From: DASWVC01 sp036401335
Lineage (GTDB): Bacteria > Verrucomicrobiota > Verrucomicrobiia > Chthoniobacterales > JAFAMB01
Reading direction: 5' to 3'
DNA length: 48,913 nucleotides
NCBI GenBank assembly: GCA_036401335.1
Contig: DASWVC010000317.1
Coordinates: 1 to 48,913, forward strand
Shown: one piece after another, positions 39,261 through 46,744 of the stretch
How the letters are laid out: each line of letters begins with the position of its first letter
Numbering within the stretch: position 1 is the stretch's first letter
Translations under genes and position numbers: made by a program
Notes under the pieces: generated by a model
What the model saw: the letters and a program-made list of their open reading frames with translations, nothing else
What the model was told of the DNA's origin: nothing
Databases searched by the model: none

Positions 39261-40705
39261 GGGTGATTGTTCTGGCTGGTGGCCGACCCCGGCCCGGCCG
39301 GCGCCGTCATGGCCGGTCCCGTCACGACCGATGCGCCCACCATGTTCCGACCGAAGACAACGTCCAGCACCCAGTCGAGCAGGATGCGGGCTTGCTGACC
39401 CCGGTCCGGCATTTTCATGAGGTAAATTAAGCGCCACATTGCCCACGCTACGGGTCCGGAAAAGTTGTGGTTGAAGACTCGCGCTACCCCGCTGCGGCGG
39501 CCGACAATGGCCAGTTCTCCGAGCGGTGTGAACGTGAAGGGCTGCGGCGGTTCACCCCGCAGGGCGGCAACGACGTTCCGACCCACCAGCGTACCTTCCC
39601 GGGTGGCATTCTGGGCCGTCGGCGCATAGGCGCCGCGGCCATCCGGAAGCGGAACTTCCGCGCAGTCTCCCAGCGCCCATACCCCCGGGTGGTCCGAAAC
39701 AGCGCAGGTCCGGTCAACCACGATGCCGCCATGGTGTCCGCGCTTGCAATCGATGGTCTCCACCGCGGAACTCGGTTTGACCCCCCCTGCCCATACCACT
39801 AAACGAGACGGGATCTTGCGGTTGCCCTCCAATTCGACGTAACCCTCGCCTGCGCCGGTGATTTTCGTGTTCAGCATCACCTCAATCCCGCGCTCCTCCA
39901 GTTTCGATTGGGCGTAGGCAGCCAATGCCGGATCCAGTTCCGGCAGCAACTTGGGGCCAGGAGTGGCCAGGATGGTGCGCACGTCGTCGGGCTTGACGCC
40001 CGGGTATTTGCCGTCCAGGTCACGGACCAGGTCATTGATCGCAGCCATTGCTTCCACGCCGGTGAAACCGCCGCCCCCCACCACAACCGTCAGAAGTCCC
40101 CGCCGCACTTCGGCGTCAGGTTCTTGATCCGCCCGTTCCAGCAAGGCAAGCACCCGGCTGCGCACCGCGGCCGCGTCCTGCAGGTTTTTCAACGGCAAAG
40201 AGTGTTCCTCCAGGCCGGGAATGCCATGGTAATTCGTGACGCTCCCGAGTGCCAGAATGAGCTGATCCCCGGCGAGCGTCCGCTGGGCCTCCGGCACACC
40301 CTGCGTCTGGTCGCCGATCGTCATCGTGACGCTCTTGCCTTTAAGGTCGATTGTATCGACCCTGCCCTGCTCGAAACGAATTCTCGGCGGCAGGTGCATC
40401 GCCGGACTCACGATGTGGTGGGCCTCCAACTCGCCGCCTGCCGCTTCCGTCAACATCGGCGTAAACAGCAGAAACGGGTTCTGATCAACCAGGATGATCT
40501 CGCCGTCTTCCGGTTCGGGAAGCAGCTTCACCAGTTCGAGGGCCACGTTCCTGCCGGCAAAACCCGCCCCCACAATCAAAATGCGTTTTCCGCGGGTCAA
40601 GCTGGCATTCGCCGCCCGGATGCGGGACCGGTCAAACTCCCGCCAGACTGCATACCCCCCCGCGATCCCCAATCCGTACAACGCAAGGTTCCTCAATTTC
40701 ACCAT
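39257..40705 (-). CDS. ndh: type II NADH dehydrogenase
   Basis: 482 residues. Two Rossmann motifs: RILIVGAGFAGRNVALEL (FAD) and TVVVGGGGFTGVEAMAAI (NADH). Typical C-terminal words WALGDCAEVP and APTAQNATREGTLVGRNVVA. N-terminal hydrophobic helix (LALYGLGIAGGYAVW) anchors it. Transfers electrons from NADH to quinone without pumping protons. Starts 7 nt after the kinase stop, forming a two-gene unit with it on the minus strand. A family member acting on another quinone or donor is possible. Confidence 0.92.
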   Translation of the reverse strand: MVKLRNLALYGLGIAGGYAVWREFDRSRIRAANASLTRGKRILIVGAGFAGRNVALELVKLLPEPEDGEIILVDQNPFLLFTPMLTEAAGGELEAHHIVSPAMHLPPRIRFEQGRVDTIDLKGKSVTMTIGDQTQGVPEAQRTLAGDQLILALGSVTNYHGIPGLEEHSLPLKNLQDAAAVRSRVLALLERADQEPDAEVRRGLLTVVVGGGGFTGVEAMAAINDLVRDLDGKYPGVKPDDVRTILATPGPKLLPELDPALAAYAQSKLEERGIEVMLNTKITGAGEGYVELEGNRKIPSRLVVWAGGVKPSSAVETIDCKRGHHGGIVVDRTCAVSDHPGVWALGDCAEVPLPDGRGAYAPTAQNATREGTLVGRNVVAALRGEPPQPFTFTPLGELAIVGRRSGVARVFNHNFSGPVAWAMWRLIYLMKMPDRGQQARILLDWVLDVVFGRNMVGASVVTGPAMTAPAGPGSATSQNNHP

Positions 40706-40712
40706 AAAATTA

Positions 40713-41903
40713 TTACGATATTTTCGGAGCCGTCGGCAGGATCACTTCAAAGCGGCTGCCATGCCCCGGTTGTGATTGCACCCGGATCTCACCCCCGAGC
40801 CCTTCGGTTAATCGCCGCGTAATCGCAAGGCCGAGCCCGCTGCCCTGGATCCCGAGTTCCGGGGCCGCGCGCCCGAACTCGTTGAAGATTACTTCCAGGT
40901 TGCCAGGCGTGATCCCAACCCCATTGTCTTCCACCACGATGGACCACCGCTCCGGGTCCAGGCGTTCAAAACCTAACCGGACCCAGCGTTCCGCCTTAAC
41001 CGGGTCGTGGTATTTGATTGCGTTGGAGGTCAGGTTGGAGACCACCTGGCGCAGACGACGCCGGTCACCCGAGATGCCCTCCAGGCCCGGCCCAAGGTCG
41101 AGCAGGAGCTTGATTCCCGCCTGTTGCGTGTAAAGGCGCCAGGGCTCCGCAATTTCTTCTACGAAATCCTTAACCTCCAGCGGTTCCCACTGCGGCCCCG
41201 CTTGTCCGGCCAGGAGCATGCCGTAATCCCTGAGTTCCTGCAAAAGCGAGCCCATGTCCGTTAAGGCCCGGTCGCCGATGGCGATCAACCGTCCCCGCTC
41301 AGCTTCGCCGAGGCCTGGCAGCAGCGCCGTTGCCAGGCTGAATTTCAGGGTTTGCAGGAAGCCGGCCAATTCATGCGTCACGTTGCGCAGGAGTCGCAAA
41401 CGGGAAGTGTCTACCTCAGCCAAACGTTCGTTGGCCTCCTTGAACCGGGTCGCCCATTGTTCGACAAAACTCTCGGTCGACGCCACCGCGACATCTTCAA
41501 AAAAACGTGAGATGAGGTGGCGTGCCAAGGTCACCTCCGTCTCGGGCAAGGAATCCCGCTGCGCCAGGGCGGGAAGCGTTTCCAGGGCCACCACGCGATG
41601 AAGAATGTTGAGTTCCCGGAGTACCTCCCCCGGTTCGTAGCCCTGATCGCCGCGCTGCTGCCCGTGCTCCTTGGCCGTTCGCATGATTTCAGCCCGGGGA
41701 CCCACGCGATCCGGTTCACGCAGGTACCCACTCAGGTCATCAAAAACCTTGGGCAGATGATCCGTCAACTCCGTGTCGTTCAGCCGGGCAGCCGAAACAA
41801 CCTCCGGAGTTTGCCGGACGAGCTCCCGCCACCGGGCCGTCACGCGCTCACGCTCATCGCAGAAATGGTTTGCGACGGCGTAAAGGACTTTCTCGGAACG
41901 CAT
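40713..41903 (-). CDS. soluble histidine kinase with RsbRD-type N-terminal domain
   Basis: 396 residues, no membrane helices. Residues 1-150: RsbRD_N-like helical sensor (ERERVTARWRELVRQTPEV; DQGYEPGEVLRELNILHRVV). Coiled helix, then HisKA-like box RNVTHELAGFLQTL (His177), N-box NLTSNAIKYH, G1 VEDNGVGITP and G2 GIQGSGLGLAITRR. Thus a cytoplasmic kinase, possibly sensing redox or energy state. Directly precedes ndh (7-nt gap), so its signal may be linked to respiration. Its 5' leader carries 9-nt-phase repeats. Confidence 0.9.
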   Translation of the reverse strand: MRSEKVLYAVANHFCDERERVTARWRELVRQTPEVVSAARLNDTELTDHLPKVFDDLSGYLREPDRVGPRAEIMRTAKEHGQQRGDQGYEPGEVLRELNILHRVVALETLPALAQRDSLPETEVTLARHLISRFFEDVAVASTESFVEQWATRFKEANERLAEVDTSRLRLLRNVTHELAGFLQTLKFSLATALLPGLGEAERGRLIAIGDRALTDMGSLLQELRDYGMLLAGQAGPQWEPLEVKDFVEEIAEPWRLYTQQAGIKLLLDLGPGLEGISGDRRRLRQVVSNLTSNAIKYHDPVKAERWVRLGFERLDPERWSIVVEDNGVGITPGNLEVIFNEFGRAAPELGIQGSGLGLAITRRLTEGLGGEIRVQSQPGHGSRFEVILPTAPKIS

Positions 41904-41912
41904 GGGAGAGGG

Positions 41913-41966
41913 AATTGTACCGACGGTGACAATTGTATCGATTGTATCAGTGACAGCGAGTTGCGG
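41913..41966 (-). repeat. 9-nt-phase repeat in the leader of the RsbRD kinase gene
   Basis: On the plus strand: AATTGTACC, GACGGTGAC, AATTGTATC, GATTGTATC, AGTGACAGC, GAGTTGCGG. On the kinase's coding strand this is the GATACAATT orientation, ending 9 nt before ATG 41903. AATTGTACCGACGG here (41913-41926) is the inverted partner of CCGTTGGTACAATT at 42109-42122 (13 of 14 match). Confidence 0.85.
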
Positions 41967-42108
41967 CTGTACCGACTGCGTCTGAATGCCGACCGCAACC
42001 TGCCGGCCTTGACTCCCGCAAATTCACCAAGGAAGAATAAGCCTGCCACCCATTGAGGGGCACGGTTTCCGCTGCAACGATTCCATCAACAAGCCAGATC
42101 TCTAATCT

Positions 42109-42152
42109 CCGTTGGTACAATTGGTGGCACTGAGACAGTTGATCCGATTTCC
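42109..42152 (-). repeat. 9-nt-phase repeat directly after a stop codon
   Basis: On the minus strand, starting at the base after TGA (42155-42153): GGATCAACTGTC, TCAGTGCCACCAATTG, TACCAACGG. The same words follow the prolyl-oligopeptidase stop at 45449. Reverse-complement orientation relative to leader copies. Confidence 0.8.
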
Positions 42153-42644
42153 TCAGGCCACGGCCCAGCGGAGGAGGGAAGCCAATGCCTGCCCGCGCCC
42201 GACATCGGGCCGGATCACCAGCTCCAGGGCACGCACGGCATGCAGGTTCACCTGGTAATCCTCAACCTCTTCCGTGGAATTCTGTGGGTTGAAATTCCAC
42301 TGTTGCCGCACAATCAGGTGGTAAGGCCCCGGCTTGCTCGGTGCCCAGCTTAAAGCGAACTCATGCGTGCGCTCAAGGTCGGGTTCCATGAAGCAGAGCC
42401 GGATCCGCTTGAGGTCAAAAGGGTGATCAAAAAAAAGCCGGATGGTTTGCTGCCCTTTTTTGGCGGCCCGCCACCCCGTAGGAGCGTCGGCCTGGAACGC
42501 GTTCTCAATCGGGTGCTCCGGGTGCTCGGAACTGACCTCGACTTCCGCCACTTTTTTCAGATCCAACCAATCCCCGCTTTTTCCTGCCGATTCGTCCGTT
42601 GTTGCCGAAGAAGGTTCTACCGGTTCCGCGATGATTTTTCGCAT
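42153..42644 (-). CDS. galactose-binding-like (discoidin-type) domain protein
   Basis: 163 residues, no signal peptide or membrane helix. After an N-terminal Ser/Glu-rich stretch, a single jelly-roll domain is suggested by VSSEHPEHPIENAF, GWRAAKKGQQTIRLFFDHPF, DLKRIRLCFMEPDLERTHEF and RALELVIRPDVGRG, which resembles F5/8-type C or XRCC1-N-like binding domains. The ligand could be a sugar or protein. The cytoplasmic location is unusual for this fold. Divergent from the DUF6717 gene, flanked by two kinds of repeat. Confidence 0.6.
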   Translation of the reverse strand: MRKIIAEPVEPSSATTDESAGKSGDWLDLKKVAEVEVSSEHPEHPIENAFQADAPTGWRAAKKGQQTIRLFFDHPFDLKRIRLCFMEPDLERTHEFALSWAPSKPGPYHLIVRQQWNFNPQNSTEEVEDYQVNLHAVRALELVIRPDVGRGQALASLLRWAVA

Positions 42645-42691
42645 AAGTTACGTTCCAATAAGTACTTGACAGGCTACTACAGCTACGAAGG

Positions 42692-42838
42692 AAATGCCAT
42701 GAAGCAAAGAACCTGACGAACGAAAGCCTGCCTGAATGAAGACCCTGATGGCGGCACCCCTTTCATCCTTCAATGGTTTGACGCTTTGATTTGTGGCATT
42801 TTTCACTCGTGGGCTTCATTCACTTCCTGATTTGTGGC
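42692..42838. repeat. TGCCAC/GTGGCA inverted element in a divergent region
   Basis: AAATGCCATGAAGCAAAG (42692-42709) is complementary to CTTTGATTTGTGGCATTT (42784-42801) at 15 of 18 positions. A second reverse copy GATTTGTGGCATTCTCC is near 42830-42846. It lies between the divergent 42153-42644 gene and the DUF6717 gene, so both genes have the reverse orientation in their leader. Confidence 0.7.
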
Positions 42839-42859
42839 ATTCTCCTAGCTTCGAGTCCG

Positions 42860-43198
42860 ATGAATTCGCTTTTCGTTATCACCCCGTACAAATCTCTGGG
42901 CATATGGGTCTTCGATGATGAACGGGTTGGATTGGTGCGGGAACCGTTCGTCAGCGGTGCGGACGGCATCCTCGACGTTCTTACCGCAAACGTTCCGCAG
43001 GCAGACCGCGGGGTAAAGCTGATCTTCTCAGCCATGCCTTTTCCTGGGTACACCGCCCGGTTCGTCCTGGACCGATCGGAACACGGCGGGAGTTGGTACC
43101 GTTGGCCTGAAAAAGGGATGGAAGGGTGGCTTTGCCCAGCCCTGTTTAAATACTTTCCTTCAGCGCCGGCAGAACTCTACGTGAAAGTAAGTCCCTGA
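42860..43198 (+). CDS. DUF6717-like small protein
   Basis: 112 residues from ATG 42860; an in-frame ATG at 42791 lies in the repeat. Opening words NSLFVITPYKSLGIWVFDDE and VGLVREPFVSGADGILDVL, then FPGYTARFVLDRSEHGGSWY, match a small single-domain family I know as DUF6717 (recall, not verified). No signal or membrane segment, cytoplasmic. Function unknown. Followed immediately by a 9-nt-phase repeat. Confidence 0.65.
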   Translation: MNSLFVITPYKSLGIWVFDDERVGLVREPFVSGADGILDVLTANVPQADRGVKLIFSAMPFPGYTARFVLDRSEHGGSWYRWPEKGMEGWLCPALFKYFPSAPAELYVKVSP

Positions 43199-43201
43199 AG
43201 A

Positions 43202-43245
43202 AATTGTAACCGTTGTATAAATGGCATCAGTTGGATCAATAGAGG
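43202..43245 (+). repeat. 9-nt-phase repeat directly after the DUF6717 stop
   Basis: Units AATTGTAAC, CGTTGTATA, AATGGCATC, AGTTGGATC, AATAGAGG begin 3 nt after the stop at 43196-43198. Orientation AATTGTATC in the coding sense, as after the prolyl-oligopeptidase gene. Confidence 0.8.
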
Positions 43246-43297
43246 AAGGTCCACACCCTACTTTGCCGGCCTCCTGCTCGGGGCATTGTTACCATTT

Positions 43298-45448
43298 ATG
43301 GCGTTAATACAATTGATACAATTCTCCGGGATTCTCCTGGCGTTGTTGCTATCGGTCAGCGCGGCAGACATCAAAGCTTCGTCCGCGTTCCCGGCCGCCG
43401 CGAAAGGCGCCAACCAGCAGACGTTCTTTGGCGAGCAGCTCGCCGATCCGTACCAATGGCTGGAAGCTGCAAATTCACCTGAAACCCGCTCCTGGACCGA
43501 AGCGGAAAACCGGGTTTCAGAAGAGTACTTTGCCCGCTTAGCCGCACGTAAAGGCATTCTGGAGCAATTTCGCCAGACCCAGATCGGGAAAACGGTGGGC
43601 TACCAGGGTTTTATTTTCGCTGGAAAGTACGTGTACGCCGAGCGGAGGGAGCCGCCGCGGGCGCAGCCCGCCATCGTCCGCCGGTCGCTCGACGACCTTA
43701 ACGGAACGGAGGAAACCGTTTTCGATCCGGGTAAATTCGATCCGTCCGGGCACACCGCGTGTGATTGGTACGTGCCGTCACCGGACGGGGCACTGGTCGC
43801 ACTCTCGCTTTCCAAGAACGGCAGCGAAGACGGCGAACTGCGTTTCTAGCGGACGGCCGACGGCAAGCTGCTTGAGGACGTAATTTCCCGGGTGCAGTTT
43901 GCGACCGCCGGCGGCAGTGCGGCCTGGGATCCCGACGGCAAAGGCCTCTATTACACCCGCTACCCCCGTCCAGGCGAACGCCCGGAGGAAGACCAACACT
44001 TTTTCCAGCAGGTGTACCATCACGTGCTGGGCACTGCGGAGGACGTTTACGCGATCGGCAGGGATTTCCCGAAAATTGCCGAAATTCAACTGGAACGGTC
44101 GCCCGGGGGACATTGGATCCTTGCCACGGTGGCTAACGGCGACGGCGGCCAGTACGCCCTCCAGCTCTGCGATGAACACGGCCACTGGACGGAGCTGGCG
44201 GGGTTTGCGGAAGGCATCAAGCAGGCGGTTTTCGGCGGCGACGGTGCGTTGTACCTGCGCCGGGCAGCGGGCGAAAGCCGGGGCGAGGTGTGGCGCCTGG
44301 ACTTGTCTTCGAACCCGTTGGACGGGCGGGACAAACAGCTGATTGTTCCTGAAAAGGAGGATTCGGCCATCGAGGCGATTGCCGCCACCGACACGTTTCT
44401 GCTGGTCAATGACACCGTGGGCGGGCCGTCCCGGCTCCGTCGCTTCGACGGCACCGGCAAGGAAGGAACCCAGGTTGCTCTGCCGGAGAACTCGGCCGTG
44501 ACGGATATGACGTCGGACGGTGAGTCGCGGGTGCTGGTCAGCGTCAGCAGTTACCTTGAACCGCTGCGCCAGTTCCTGGCCACGGTCGCCAACCCTGACC
44601 TGCAGCCGACCCCGTTCGATTCTCGGTCGGGCGTCAGCTTCGCCGACATCGCGCAAAAACGCGCTTTTGTGGAAAGCAAGGATGGCACCAAAGTTCCCCT
44701 ATCGGTGCTCGCGCCCAAGGGAACGGCCTGGAACGGCAGCGCCCCACTCATCCTGTACGGGTACGGCGGCTACGGGCTAAGCAGCGAACCGCATTTTGAT
44801 CCGTTCCTGCGCGCCTGGTTTGACCGCGGCGGTGCTTTCGTCGTCGCTAACGTGCGCGGAGGCGGTGAGTACGGCGAGCCGTGGCACCGGGCCGGCATGC
44901 TGGAAAAGAAGCAGAATACCCTGGATGATTTTGCCGCCTGCGCCGAATACCTGGTCCGCGAAAAGTACACCGACCCGGCCCATCTCGGCGTCTGGGGGAT
45001 CAGCAACGGCGGGATCACGGCCGGCGGCATCCTGACCCAGCACCCCGATCTGATGCGTGCCGCGGTGCTGCAAGTTGGTGTGCTCGACGTGGTCCGTTCG
45101 GAAAACGAACCCAACGGCGCCTTTAACGTTACCGAGTACGGCACCGTGAAAGATCCGGCCCAGTACCGGGCAATCCGGGCGTACTCACCGTACCAGAACG
45201 TGCGGGAAGGCACCGGTTACCCGGCGGTCTTATTATTGGCGGGAGAGAACGACCATCGGGTCGCCTCCTGGCACGCCAAAAAGATGACTGCCCGCCTCCA
45301 GGCCGCCACAACGTCGGATCACCCGATTTTGCTGCGCACCAGCGCCACGGCAGGGCACGGCATGGGAACGTCCTTTGACGAGCGGCTTCAGCTCGAGGCC
45401 GACGTGTTCAGCTTTTTCGCCGACCAGCTCGGGGCGGGCGAGAGGTGA
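43298..45448 (+). pseudogene. prolyl oligopeptidase (S9A) gene interrupted by an in-frame TAG
   Basis: Secreted prolyl endopeptidase-like protein, ~716 codons. From ATG 43298 (a TTG at 43286 is upstream) a signal peptide runs GILLALLLSVSAA, then the propeller start GEQLADPYQWLEAANSPETR. After GSEDGELRF a TAG at 43847-43849 interrupts; the same frame continues RTADGKLLEDVISRVQF without other damage to the end. Catalytic residues are intact downstream: Ser in GVWGISNGGI, Asp in LLLAGENDHRV and His in TAGHGMG. Either a recent nonsense mutation, a sequencing error or read-through. The gene start lies in a 9-nt-phase repeat (TTAATACAATTGATACAATT). Confidence 0.88.
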
Positions 45449-45510
45449 ATTGGATCAATTGTACGAATTGTATCAGTGCCACCAATTGCACCAATGGAAA
45501 TGCCACAAAC
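45449..45510 (+). repeat. 9-nt-phase and TGCCAC repeats directly after the prolyl-oligopeptidase stop
   Basis: Immediately after TGA (45446-45448): ATTGGATCAATTGTACGAAT, TGTATCAGTGCCACCAATTG, CACCAATGG. Then AAATGCCACAAACGAC, the TGCCAC family in forward orientation. Strong likeness to the element after the 42153-42644 gene. Confidence 0.85.
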
Positions 45511-45540
45511 GACAGACCGAAAGAAGCATCGCTGATTGAA

Positions 45541-45572
45541 GGCCCGGTAGGGCGGCAAGTCCCTTCGCCGCC
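45541..45572. repeat. REP-like hairpin between convergent genes
   Basis: Starts GGCCCGGTAG, stem GGCGGCAA / T(C)GCCGCC around GTCCCT; one mismatch relative to 24151-24182. Between the convergent prolyl-oligopeptidase and FRG genes. The bases to 45659 show no other feature. Confidence 0.75.
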
Positions 45573-45659
45573 CTATCGCGCCGCCGCTCGATCCGGTGCC
45601 TCTTTACGGCCAAAAGGTCGTTACCTTAGTGCCCTCACCCCGACGCCTTCTTTCCCTGG

Positions 45660-46499
45660 CTACGGCCAGCCGGACCCGTCGCTTTGTTCCATGGCGATGC
45701 CCTCTTTTTCGCGGGGCCGCCGGCGTCGGCTGTCCCGGTAATGTCGCGTCAGCCAGGTTGCCAAGCCGTCGAGGCCGGGAAAAAGCATTCGCTCATTCAC
45801 ATTCGCCTGATCCAATTTGTCCCGGACCTCCCACTTCAAGGCTGCCGGAATGATGATCTGGAAGTGACGGACCGGCGAATGCACCAGCCACTTGCTCAGA
45901 ATAACGCTGGGCTCGGACATCATCGAGAACAAGGCGTGCTGATTTACGATCCGCTGGTCAAGCGACCGAGGTTCAAAGAACAGCACGAACGGCTCGTCCT
46001 GCAGTTGTTCCAGGTGCCCCAAAGAGTTCACGCCGGCTTCCAGCAGTTCGGCGGTGAAAACGTGCGCGCCTTCTTCCTTGATGATTCGTCGCAGGGGATT
46101 TGGAAGAAGGTCAACCGATTGGACGTAGTCAATCGCCCAGATAACGCCGTCCCGATCGAACTTCAAAAAGTTGGACGTGGCAAAATGCAGCGCCACCAAC
46201 GGAGAATAGGTCCAGTCCAAAAGCCGGGTCGGCAGGCCGTGATGCTGGCCGAGCGCCAGCCAGCTCCAAAGGCTCTGATCGGATTCTGTCAGCTGAGAGT
46301 ACTTGATAAAATTCCGTATCAGGTGGCGTTCAAGGTGGGACTCGCCCAGCCGGTTCAGGGTGGTGCTCAGTTCGTGGCCATGGTCCGACAACCCGCGGTA
46401 AACGTACGGCGAACGGTAACGGCCGAGGTCCTCGGCCCACGTGTCATGAAAAAGGGCTTCCTGAAGGTCCACCCAAGATTCAGCCCGGAGAACTTCCAT
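45660..46499 (-). CDS. FRG-domain protein
   Basis: 279 residues from ATG 46499 (46535 upstream is possible). The FRG signature is clear: SPYVYRGLSDHGHEL, then SWLALGQHHGLPTRLLDWTY and SPLVALHFATSNFL. FRG-domain proteins are widespread, often in accessory regions, with an unproven enzymatic role and links to defence or toxin systems in some genomes. Basic C-terminal tail (RDSRRRRPREK). No signal peptide. A 47-codon ORF lies 102 nt upstream on the same strand. Confidence 0.87.
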   Translation of the reverse strand: MEVLRAESWVDLQEALFHDTWAEDLGRYRSPYVYRGLSDHGHELSTTLNRLGESHLERHLIRNFIKYSQLTESDQSLWSWLALGQHHGLPTRLLDWTYSPLVALHFATSNFLKFDRDGVIWAIDYVQSVDLLPNPLRRIIKEEGAHVFTAELLEAGVNSLGHLEQLQDEPFVLFFEPRSLDQRIVNQHALFSMMSEPSVILSKWLVHSPVRHFQIIIPAALKWEVRDKLDQANVNERMLFPGLDGLATWLTRHYRDSRRRRPREKEGIAMEQSDGSGWP

Positions 46500-46600
46500 C
46501 TTAATTAAGTGACACCGGGCCATTGCGAATGGCAAACCTGAGGACCCTGGGAAACCAGACTGATGCAGCGATCAGATTTTAAAGGATCGATTAATGCGGG

Positions 46601-46744
46601 TCATCTACCCATAAAACGGTTCGCCTGTTCAATGTATTCTGGGTATTCAGTAAAATACTTGATGTTCCATGACTTCAATAGATAGAGCATGAATGCATGC
46701 TCCGACGTTTTCGTGAAGTAGCCGGTGCCGGGGACATTCGGCAT
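46601..46744 (-). CDS. 47-residue ORF upstream of the FRG gene
   Basis: ATG 46744 to TGA 46601. Sequence opens MPNVPGTGYFTKTSEHAFML and continues YLLKSWNIKYFTEYPEYIEQ with ANRFMGR at the end. The aromatic-rich composition (Tyr, Phe, Trp) in a locally AT-rich stretch differs from the Arg/Ala/Pro shadows elsewhere. It could be a small partner of the FRG protein or the remnant of a longer gene. It is antisense to the autotransporter start region. I cannot assign a family. Confidence 0.4.
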   Translation of the reverse strand: MPNVPGTGYFTKTSEHAFMLYLLKSWNIKYFTEYPEYIEQANRFMGR

